64,000 nt of DNA from Balneolaceae bacterium (GTDB lineage Bacteria > Bacteroidota > Rhodothermia > Balneolales > Balneolaceae). A program made the translations under genes and the position numbers. Of the stretch, positions 53,913 through 61,933 are shown one piece after another; the stretch's first letter is position 1; every line of letters starts with the position of its first letter. The stretch is from positions 1-64,000 of the forward strand of contig JAEPNO010000003.1 of NCBI GenBank assembly GCA_017643365.1, read 5' to 3'. Under the pieces are notes generated by a model. The model was given only the letters and a program-made list of their open reading frames with translations, was not told where the DNA came from and made no database searches.

Positions 53913-55121
53913 CTACTTTAACACCGATTTTATTGCGTTAATATCACCATCTGTTCCCGCAGAATCAATATTCAATAAATGTGCGATCAATTCGTAAATG
54001 TGCACATTTTCAATTTCAGGAATTTGCTCTCCCTTTTTGAAATCAGGGCCATGCATTAATAACAAACCGTGCATCTCTTTCGCTTGATTATCGAAACCAT
54101 GCGTGCCACCGGTAGCATAATTCTGGCGAGATTCTACATGATCTCGAGTAGAAATAAGGTAACCAACATCTGCGATGGCAATTAAATCAGGGAATCGAGG
54201 TGAATTTTTAACTCGAAATCGTTCGGGTAGATCTTCTTTTTTAAATACTCTAAAATTTGTTTCGTTTTGCTTTAGCTGATTGTACACATGATCGATAGTT
54301 TCCATATCGCCGTTCATCATAAAGTTATCGCCCCACGAAACTACGTCTAAGTTTTCGGTTTCGATAAAGTCATCGATATAAACTATTCGATCTCTGGAGA
54401 GTTGAGCCATTCCATGATCAGCAACCAAAATTTTGTTTATCTGATCGGTTAATCCAAGTTCGGCAATTCGTTGCTGCAAGTAGCCGATCAATTCATCCGC
54501 TTGTTTTATAGCTTGAATTACCTCTTCAGATTCAGGCCCAAATCGGTGACCTGCGTCATCCACAAACGAAAAGTATAGCGTCCCAAAATCAACTTCTTTT
54601 TCGGTTCCAAGAGTCATCCATTTTAATACCGAATCAATACGATCTTGGTTGGGCATACTGCCATCGTACCGTTTCCAGTGAGTTGGCCGCATATTCTGGA
54701 TGGGCGCTTCTGAACCTACCCAAAACATAGTTCCGGCTCGAACCCCCTGTTTTTCTGCGGTATTCCAAATAGGCTCACCCAAGTACCAAGCAGGATTCTC
54801 TACCTGTTCCCGATTCCCCATCGAAAACCAAGTTCCAATGGTGCTATCGTACATAGAATTGTCAATGAAGCCGTTGTTTTCGGGATAGAGTCCGGTAGCG
54901 AGGGCATAGTAATTAGGGAAGGTGTTGGATGGAAAAATGGGAATTAATCCATCACTAATTACTCCATCCTTAACAAGTTGATCGAAATTTGGAGTATCAG
55001 TTTTGTCGAGATAATCGTGTCGAAATCCATCGAAAGAAATCAACAACACTTTATTGGGTGGGGACTCTGCAGCAGAGCATCCCATCCCAATAAAAAAGAG
55101 TAGAATGAGAAGCCTGTGCAT
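53913..55121 (-). CDS. NPP-type nucleotide pyrophosphatase/phosphodiesterase, lipoprotein
   Basis: A 402-residue lipoprotein (FIGMGC, Cys15) of the alkaline phosphatase superfamily. Asp31 in SFDGFRHDYL and Thr67 in FPSNTFPNYYALATGLYPEN (the nucleophile), with later VDDAGHRFGPE, LVADHGMAQ and YATGGTHGFDN, supply the two-zinc site of ectonucleotide pyrophosphatases. It would cleave nucleotide or lipid phosphodiesters outside the cytoplasm. It lies 15 bases downstream of the NHL-type lipoprotein gene and is last in the surface operon. Confidence 0.88.
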   Translation of the reverse strand: MHRLLILLFFIGMGCSAAESPPNKVLLISFDGFRHDYLDKTDTPNFDQLVKDGVISDGLIPIFPSNTFPNYYALATGLYPENNGFIDNSMYDSTIGTWFSMGNREQVENPAWYLGEPIWNTAEKQGVRAGTMFWVGSEAPIQNMRPTHWKRYDGSMPNQDRIDSVLKWMTLGTEKEVDFGTLYFSFVDDAGHRFGPESEEVIQAIKQADELIGYLQQRIAELGLTDQINKILVADHGMAQLSRDRIVYIDDFIETENLDVVSWGDNFMMNGDMETIDHVYNQLKQNETNFRVFKKEDLPERFRVKNSPRFPDLIAIADVGYLISTRDHVESRQNYATGGTHGFDNQAKEMHGLLLMHGPDFKKGEQIPEIENVHIYELIAHLLNIDSAGTDGDINAIKSVLK

Positions 55122-55136
55122 AGAATCGAAAATTAG

Positions 55137-56429
55137 TTACTCGAAATCGGAAGTTAGTTTGTAGCGAACGATTCGATTATTTCCTTTATCAGCTACATAA
55201 ACTATACGATCGAAATAGGCTACACCACTAGGGTTTTTGAATTCTTTAGGACCATTACCGAATTGTCCAAAAGAAACCAATACTTGCCTGGTTTGATCTG
55301 CAGCACCGGCCGGAGGTGGCACCCCTTCTTGTCCATTGGTTTGGAATTGGAAAAGTCGATTTAACTCTGCATCAACAACAAAAATAAAGCTGTTGTCATC
55401 GCCACTAAAGGCTATATCAGTTGGTTGGGCAAATTTATTGGGCTCGTAAAGAAAACCGTCGGCCTGAGTTGTATCCTGAGCGAGTAAGGATGCATTTTGT
55501 TGATAAATCAATCCATCAATAGTTTCAATGGCTTCGATCCAAAGAACTCTGAAGGCAATATCTTTTGTAGTATCTGCTTGAGCTACCAAGAAGCTCCGAT
55601 CACTGGTGAAAGAATCCCGTTGGGGTGGAGCTACGAAACTTGCAATTGCGCTCATTCCAACTCCACTTCTTAGCGATGGTACAGAGGGATTTAACGCGCG
55701 AATTTGGCGAACGTTTTGCATCTTATTTGTGGTGATGCCATCAACGGTTACTCTTCTAAATTCCAAAACGGTATTGTCGGGCGCAGCTACCTGTGTTGTT
55801 GAGTTTGATGGACCTCGACGGGTGGCATACAAAGTATTGTCAGCAAGTATACTTAAACCGGTTATCTCTACACGTTCATAATTTGTTGCCGAGTTTTTGT
55901 TCAGTCGAGCATTTTGTGCTGCCGATGTGCTTAAACTAGCGTCATCGAATGGAAAGATAAGCGTATCAACAAAGGTGATAGGCCCGGCACCATTGAGGTT
56001 TTTGATCTTAAAAATTGCCGGTAAATTCCAACTTACATTTGGATTGATAGATTCAATTACGGTATCAATGCGCGCAGAAACATACACGTTTAATAAACGG
56101 TCTTGTGTAATTGCGTTTGCTCCTTGAAGTGAGATGCTCAGCCTAGGTGATAAATCTGCTAAATCAAGTATATGAATGCCTTGAGCATCGGTTACATAAA
56201 CAAATTCATCGAAGCCAACATGCACATCAGAAGGGGCTTCAAAACCTGTCCACACCGGTTGTACCAGCGCATATCCTTCTTCGCTTTCCAGTGATGGATC
56301 AATTCTACCTTCAGCAAAAATCTCGTCTGTATCATCGTTCGATTTTGAATTGAAAATCGCTTCACAAGCACCGGCAAACGTACTGCCAATGATTACTAAT
56401 AGTAATAAGTAAATTCGTTGTTCTCTCAT
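55137..56429 (-). CDS. NHL-repeat-like surface lipoprotein
   Basis: A 430-residue lipoprotein (TFAGAC, Cys22). The body is beta-propeller-like: repeated strands such as SDVHVGFDEFVYVTDAQG, and the C-terminal FKNPSGVAYFDRIVYVADKG with NNRIVRYKL, the NHL repeat pattern. No catalytic site visible. It overlaps the PorV-like gene by 4 bases. Likely part of a surface or TonB-linked complex. Confidence 0.72.
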   Translation of the reverse strand: MREQRIYLLLLVIIGSTFAGACEAIFNSKSNDDTDEIFAEGRIDPSLESEEGYALVQPVWTGFEAPSDVHVGFDEFVYVTDAQGIHILDLADLSPRLSISLQGANAITQDRLLNVYVSARIDTVIESINPNVSWNLPAIFKIKNLNGAGPITFVDTLIFPFDDASLSTSAAQNARLNKNSATNYERVEITGLSILADNTLYATRRGPSNSTTQVAAPDNTVLEFRRVTVDGITTNKMQNVRQIRALNPSVPSLRSGVGMSAIASFVAPPQRDSFTSDRSFLVAQADTTKDIAFRVLWIEAIETIDGLIYQQNASLLAQDTTQADGFLYEPNKFAQPTDIAFSGDDNSFIFVVDAELNRLFQFQTNGQEGVPPPAGAADQTRQVLVSFGQFGNGPKEFKNPSGVAYFDRIVYVADKGNNRIVRYKLTSDFE

Positions 56430-57415
56430 AATGCTACATTAATAGCTATTCGGTGAATCTCACCGAGGCGTTCGTATAATGAAAATGCGTAGTCTGCGCG
56501 TATTTTATTGTTTCCAAATGGTAATTCTACACCAGCTCCGATGCTTGGAATCTTTCGTTCTTCGATTCCGAATTCGTATCCGGTTCTTACAAAAAATTGC
56601 TTCATAAAACCGTACTCTGCGCCAATGTTAAATTGCTCGGCGTTATCACTTGGGTTCGTGATTTGAGCCGTTACTACTAACGAATTTTCTTCGTTATCAA
56701 TCAGATCGTAAGCAGCTCCAATTAAAAAGCGTGTAGGCAGCGATTGTTGCTCTTCGGGTTCAATTACTTCAATCCCGTTAAGGTTTTCACGAGTAGTTGT
56801 GCCATCAGGACTTGAATCAAAACCGAAGTTGTTGATCCCAACCGCAAAACGTAATCCGGTATCACCTACGAGGTAAGAAAAGCCGAAATCTATTGCGCCA
56901 CTGTTATATTGAATTTCTTCAATTTTTTCCATCAAGTATCGGAATGTGATACCGTAACTAAACAACTCGGTAACTTTATGCGATACCGTAGCACCCGCTG
57001 ACAGGTGATGAGTTGCAAAGGTTCTTCCTGTTCCAAATGGCTGAAACTCGGTTGTTTCGGTAATATCGCCGGAACTTAGGTATTGAACGGATCCGCCAAA
57101 GGCAAAATCACCAACTTTTTGCACTACACTAAAATAATCTAGATTTATACCTGCGAAATATCGTGTATGGCTTAACATCACGTTACTGCCTTCCAATCGA
57201 GCAGAAAGTGCAGGATTCCAATATAAACTTGAAGCGTCATAAGCATCTGCCATGTTGGAATTTCCCATAGCAGCGCTTCTTGGATCAACGGCGATTTTAG
57301 TAAACTGAAAACCTTCGGTACCTGCACGGTCTTCGCCAAAACTGCCTTGAGCCAATAAGGGCGAACCAAGTACTACCAGTAAACAAATAGGGAGTAAAAT
57401 TTTCTTCATATGCAT
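56426..57415 (-). CDS. PorV/PorQ-family outer-membrane barrel protein
   Basis: A 329-residue protein: signal peptide (LLPICLLVVLGSPLLAQ), then FQFTKIAVDPRSAAMGNSNM and DASSLYWNPAL, the typical N-terminus of PorV/PorQ proteins, followed by beta strands to the end (IHRIAINVAL). PorV family members act in type IX secretion, taking cargo from the T9SS translocon to the surface, and the window has a T9SS cargo gene next door. The start codon overlaps the stop of the TonB-receptor gene. Confidence 0.82.
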   Translation of the reverse strand: MHMKKILLPICLLVVLGSPLLAQGSFGEDRAGTEGFQFTKIAVDPRSAAMGNSNMADAYDASSLYWNPALSARLEGSNVMLSHTRYFAGINLDYFSVVQKVGDFAFGGSVQYLSSGDITETTEFQPFGTGRTFATHHLSAGATVSHKVTELFSYGITFRYLMEKIEEIQYNSGAIDFGFSYLVGDTGLRFAVGINNFGFDSSPDGTTTRENLNGIEVIEPEEQQSLPTRFLIGAAYDLIDNEENSLVVTAQITNPSDNAEQFNIGAEYGFMKQFFVRTGYEFGIEERKIPSIGAGVELPFGNNKIRADYAFSLYERLGEIHRIAINVAL

Positions 57416-60372
57416 TAGAATCGTACGGATAAGCCAACCAAAATATGTCGCTGCTCGATGTAATTGGCAGGGTTATCGTAGGAAGGGAGATTATTATCTG
57501 TTGGATCCAGATAGCGAGGATCGCGAACACTGTTTGGAACATCATAACTTCGATTATCGCGAAGAGCAATTAACGCAGAGGGATCGGAAGGATATTGCTT
57601 ATATCCCTCGCCTGTAACTTGATTCACAATTACAGAGCTTCGGTTATTTAAAAGATTCGTGATTTCAACGAAGGTTGAAATTTGAGTCCCATTTATTTCG
57701 AACCATTTTCGGAAGTTGAAATCGACAGTAAACCAAGCAGGACCAACTTCGCTGTATCGTTTAGCAGGATCATCTACCGTTTCATAAATCGGTCGCCAAT
57801 CTTGTTCACCGGTAACAGGGTTTCGTTGAAAGCCTACAAATTCGGTTGGTGTGTATCGGGTTCCACTTCTCCAAACGGCCGAAAAGAACATCTGGAATTG
57901 ATTTAGAATACCTAAATCCAACAGCGGATCATTTCGATCGTAGGTGAACGTAACGTTTCCTTTTATATCGAATGGTCGATCCCAAGCTAGTGGAGTTTCA
58001 ACATTGCTACCGATATTTTGGCGCGCATTAATGCTATTTAAATTGTCATCATTGGTTGAGCTTAACCCTTCAGCACGCGAATAGGTAAATGAAACTTGAC
58101 CACGAACTAAATCTTTATAGCGTTTGAGATACGACATTTCAACACCGCGTGCTCGAGCGTAATCTCCATTAATTCTGAATGCTTTAGAAACATCACGCCC
58201 ATCCACATCTTGTACACGAATTAGTTGAGAGGTAACAAAATCGTATTTATCTCGCCAGAACGCTGAAATATTAAAGGCATCATTTGAGGTAATCTGATTA
58301 CGGAATCCTATTTCGTAAGAGATATCAATTTCTGGGTTCAGATTTGGGTTGCCCAAATCCGGTAAATCTGATTTATCCTGATAGAATGGATCAAGTCCGG
58401 CGTAAATAAAACTTGGATGCGGAACCCTCGCTGAGTGTCCGTAATTGAAGAATAATACTTGGTTATCTTTTACCGGGAACGACACATTTACTTTTGGCAG
58501 GAAACGGAATTTGTAGCGTAAGCCCAAAATCTCTGTTGTACTTTCTTGGTACTGTTCGGCAATAAATGTTGGAATTGTTGAGAGGGAATTATCTGCTAAT
58601 GCATCTTCAACGGCATTATCAACATAATTACCGGGCGCCCAATACTCTATACGTGCCCCAATATTTGCAATTAAGCCATTGTAACGAACTTTATCAGTGA
58701 TAAATAATGCACCTCTTTTCGGCTTCACTCGCCAAGCATCGAACGTTTCACCAACACGGAATGTCGTAGAAAATTCGTCCTCACTAATTTTAATCGGAGC
58801 ACCAATCCAAGGTCTGGTTATATCGATCCATTGGTAGTCGTTGAATTTAGCTTCGAACCCAACCACAATTTGATTAACCCGCTCACCGAAATACTTAGTA
58901 AATGATGATTTCAGCGTGACCTCTTCTGCAAAGTGATCGTGCCATAAACGCGCAATTCCACCATTGTTATAGTATCCGGGGCCTGCTAGTACGTAAGTGA
59001 AGTCGTCGGTTCCTTGAAATTCTTCGGCAGGACGAGTAACGATACTTTCTGGATCAAATTCACTATCAACATTATCCGGGCGCCAATCACGGCCATTTGC
59101 ATCGGCACGCAATTGGGTGAATAAACGGCTCAATTGTACTTCAAAATAAGAAGATTGATTGATGGTTTGTGTCCATTTTAAATAACTCAGATTACTATCG
59201 TGAGTATATGTATTGGCGTTATCCAAAAAACCATTCGAGAAGGCGAACTGAAAACCAGGGCGAATTTGTGTATCTGCACCGGTAATTTGCAACATCCTTG
59301 TGTTCTGGTTGATGGTAAGAGAACGCTGATAAGCTCCTTGAATACGAAGACCTGGACGTGGAGTGTACGTTAGTTTCATCATCCCGTTCCAGCGGTTTCC
59401 TTGACGTGGCGACCAGAATTCGCTATCCACAATTGAAGAACGAATTTGATTTGCTGATATCTTTGTATATCCATCGGTAAAGCCAACTTGTCCGGTAAGG
59501 AAAAAAGTAAATGTGCCCGGCAGATTTAGTCCTAATGAAGGCAATAGTTTTTCTGTGATAATGCCCGGACCACCTAAGGTAAACTCGTACACATCTTCGA
59601 AAAAATTGGCTTGGTTACTCATATTATTGGAGCCTAGGTTATCACGTTTGTGTGTGAATGTACCTTCGTAGCGATCGCCTCCATTTTGAGTTTGTACAGC
59701 AACAACACCGGATGTTACATCGCCATATTCGGCGCCAACACCACCCGTAATCACTTCCACATTCGAAAATGAATTGGAACCTAAATCGAGACCAAAACCG
59801 GTACCTGCCAAAGGATCCTGTGCAGAAACACCATCCACCACAAAACCGGTTTCGTATGCACGCCCACCTTTGATGTATAATCCCGTTGGATCTTTTACAA
59901 CACCTGATTGAAGCGATACAGCATCTTCAACACGCTGAATGGGCGCTGCTTCTAAATCTTGGCGTGAAATGTTTACCGATGTATTTGATTTTTCTACATC
60001 AAAAATTGGAGCTTCACCAATTACTACAATTTCGCCATCGGCTTCAAATACTTCTTCTTCTAGCGTCTGATTAACTTCGGTTGTTTCTCCGGCTACTACC
60101 TTCAGGCCGGTTACTTGTACTTTTTTAAAACCAAGGAATGATATTTCGATAGTATATTCACCCGGTCGAATTCCCCGAATGGTAAAGTTTCCATCAATAT
60201 CGGTTGCAGCACCCAAGTTAGATCCTACAATACGTACGTTTACAGCGGGTAACGGCTCATTAATGCCTGCTTCGGTAATTTTACCACTAATTTGCCCTGT
60301 TGATTGCGCTAGAGCCGGAATCGAACACAGAAAAATTGTGAGTAAAAATGCAGATAGATGTCTTTTTATCAT
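57415..60372 (-). CDS. TonB-dependent receptor with carboxypeptidase-regulatory-like domain
   Basis: A 985-residue outer-membrane protein: signal peptide (SAFLLTIFLCSIPALAQ), regulatory beta-sandwich (about 25-115: GQISGKITEAGINEPLPAVN, DIDGNFTIRGIRPGEYTIEI), TonB plug (about 135-245: VEDAVSLQSGVVKDPTGLYI, VEVITGGVGAEYGDVTSGVV) and a long barrel ending YIEQRHILVGLSVRF with a terminal Phe. Substrate unknown. Neighbours are a lipoprotein upstream and a PorV-like protein downstream on one transcript. Confidence 0.9.
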   Translation of the reverse strand: MIKRHLSAFLLTIFLCSIPALAQSTGQISGKITEAGINEPLPAVNVRIVGSNLGAATDIDGNFTIRGIRPGEYTIEISFLGFKKVQVTGLKVVAGETTEVNQTLEEEVFEADGEIVVIGEAPIFDVEKSNTSVNISRQDLEAAPIQRVEDAVSLQSGVVKDPTGLYIKGGRAYETGFVVDGVSAQDPLAGTGFGLDLGSNSFSNVEVITGGVGAEYGDVTSGVVAVQTQNGGDRYEGTFTHKRDNLGSNNMSNQANFFEDVYEFTLGGPGIITEKLLPSLGLNLPGTFTFFLTGQVGFTDGYTKISANQIRSSIVDSEFWSPRQGNRWNGMMKLTYTPRPGLRIQGAYQRSLTINQNTRMLQITGADTQIRPGFQFAFSNGFLDNANTYTHDSNLSYLKWTQTINQSSYFEVQLSRLFTQLRADANGRDWRPDNVDSEFDPESIVTRPAEEFQGTDDFTYVLAGPGYYNNGGIARLWHDHFAEEVTLKSSFTKYFGERVNQIVVGFEAKFNDYQWIDITRPWIGAPIKISEDEFSTTFRVGETFDAWRVKPKRGALFITDKVRYNGLIANIGARIEYWAPGNYVDNAVEDALADNSLSTIPTFIAEQYQESTTEILGLRYKFRFLPKVNVSFPVKDNQVLFFNYGHSARVPHPSFIYAGLDPFYQDKSDLPDLGNPNLNPEIDISYEIGFRNQITSNDAFNISAFWRDKYDFVTSQLIRVQDVDGRDVSKAFRINGDYARARGVEMSYLKRYKDLVRGQVSFTYSRAEGLSSTNDDNLNSINARQNIGSNVETPLAWDRPFDIKGNVTFTYDRNDPLLDLGILNQFQMFFSAVWRSGTRYTPTEFVGFQRNPVTGEQDWRPIYETVDDPAKRYSEVGPAWFTVDFNFRKWFEINGTQISTFVEITNLLNNRSSVIVNQVTGEGYKQYPSDPSALIALRDNRSYDVPNSVRDPRYLDPTDNNLPSYDNPANYIEQRHILVGLSVRF

Positions 60373-60376
60373 ACTT

Positions 60377-61870
60377 CTATTGCTTAAAATTTAAACGGTT
60401 AACGAGCAGCTCTGTAAGCACCTCAATAACATTATTATTGCCCATGATATCCTCTACATCCAAGCTGAAATAAATCAAGTTTCCTTCAGAATTTTCGATA
60501 GCAATATCTTCGTATCCATCGTATGCACGTACACCACGAGAAGTTCGACGATCAAAATCTGCCGTGTACAAACTCTTAGCACCACTAATTGCTTTCAAAG
60601 GTTGAGCGTAGTCGATGGCGAAACTCACATCTACTTCCATATCAAGATTAGAGTTTAATTCAACTGTGTCAGCCGGTACAGGTTTGTCATTTAAAATCAG
60701 GAAGTTTCCGTTTGCGATCGAATCAACCGGAATTAAATCAAATACCGGATGTTCCTGAGTAACACCCGTTATAGGTATATGCGCAAACAACGAACCGCCT
60801 TCATCAAAAAAGTCGCCCAAAATCTCTTGTGCAAAAGATATGTTTCTACGTAAATCGCTGGATAACCAGTAAATATGATCCCATCGAGCAAGCGTATTGG
60901 TAAGAGTTGGGTCTTTAACTGCCGGAAATGCTGATGAGAATGGAGCTTGGCCTTGATTGATGTCTCCATCATTGATAATCCAAATATCTGGATTTATACC
61001 AAGTTCTGCCAGATAACTTAGATGCTGAGCTTGTTTTTCGCTTGAGTTACCAGCCCGAAAATCATTAAAAAATAAAACTCGGGATGTTTGTTGTTTTATA
61101 AACCAACTAGTAGAATCTATGTTGCTTGTGGCTCCTGCATTATCAACCGTTCTAACATAAAACGTATTCGTTTCACCAACACGTAGCCCATTTAATGTTA
61201 CGTTCGGGAGCGTTGAAAAACTGCGCCCCTGATAAACTTTTGCTGATTTCTCACCTTCTGTTGAGTTATCAATTTCGAGTGAAATAAATAGCCTGTTTTC
61301 ATCTTCAGTTATAGGGATTTCCGTCCAACCATTTGCCACATCATTAATGGCTACTTCTGTTTTTTGGATATTACCAAACCCATCGGGGTCGTCAATTGTC
61401 CACCCAAAACTAGCAATAGAAAAGAGGGTGTCTGGTGGTAATTCGGTAAGGTTTAGCTCAACCGTTGGGTTCGAGTTTACTATTGGAAATATTAATTCGG
61501 CACCTGATTTATCAATGGCGCCATCATTGTCGACAGCTCGAATTTTAAATAATACATCGTCTTCTTCATTGCCTTCAGTAATTGGCAAGATAAATGTACT
61601 GTCGGTGGTGGTGGTAAAGCTCCAAGCGTTTTCTGAGGTATCGTTGATGGCATATTCGTATCCAACAATATATCCGTCGCTATCGGTGCCCCACCAAGAA
61701 ATTCTTATTTGGCTTGACAGTCTAAAATCGCCCTCTCTGTTAATTTCATCTACCGTTAAATAGGTATTAGGCGGTTGGTTTTCTATGAAATCTCCTGTTG
61801 GTGCAGTTTCGCAGCTTAGAAACAATCCAATAGAAAGAAATAGAAATATAAAATGGGTAGCTGTTTTCAC
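60377..61870 (-). CDS. Exported lipoprotein with FN3-like domains
   Basis: A 497-residue lipoprotein (IGLFLSC, Cys20). Residues about 35-260 look like two fibronectin-type domains with PPNTYLTVDEINREGDF, SWWGTDSDGYIVGYEYAI and FYVRTVDNAGA; residues about 265-490 contain a Rossmann-like part with RVLFFNDFRAGNSSEKQAQ and DHIYWLSSDLRRN, possibly a GATase-like fold. It is first in the operon, 4 bases upstream of the TonB receptor. Function unknown: surface recognition is inferred. Confidence 0.72.
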   Translation of the reverse strand: MKTATHFIFLFLSIGLFLSCETAPTGDFIENQPPNTYLTVDEINREGDFRLSSQIRISWWGTDSDGYIVGYEYAINDTSENAWSFTTTTDSTFILPITEGNEEDDVLFKIRAVDNDGAIDKSGAELIFPIVNSNPTVELNLTELPPDTLFSIASFGWTIDDPDGFGNIQKTEVAINDVANGWTEIPITEDENRLFISLEIDNSTEGEKSAKVYQGRSFSTLPNVTLNGLRVGETNTFYVRTVDNAGATSNIDSTSWFIKQQTSRVLFFNDFRAGNSSEKQAQHLSYLAELGINPDIWIINDGDINQGQAPFSSAFPAVKDPTLTNTLARWDHIYWLSSDLRRNISFAQEILGDFFDEGGSLFAHIPITGVTQEHPVFDLIPVDSIANGNFLILNDKPVPADTVELNSNLDMEVDVSFAIDYAQPLKAISGAKSLYTADFDRRTSRGVRAYDGYEDIAIENSEGNLIYFSLDVEDIMGNNNVIEVLTELLVNRLNFKQ

Positions 61871-61891
61871 TAATGGTATAAATTATAAAAA

Positions 61892-61921
61892 AGCAGACCG
61901 GACATGATTACCCGGTCTGCT
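61892..61921 (-). terminator. Rho-independent terminator after the T9SS cargo gene
   Basis: AGCAGACCGG pairs with CCGGTCTGCT over a 10-base loop. On the minus strand it is followed by TTTTTTATAA. It separates the T9SS cargo gene from the surface operon. Confidence 0.88.
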
Positions 61922-61933
61922 CTTAACGTTTGT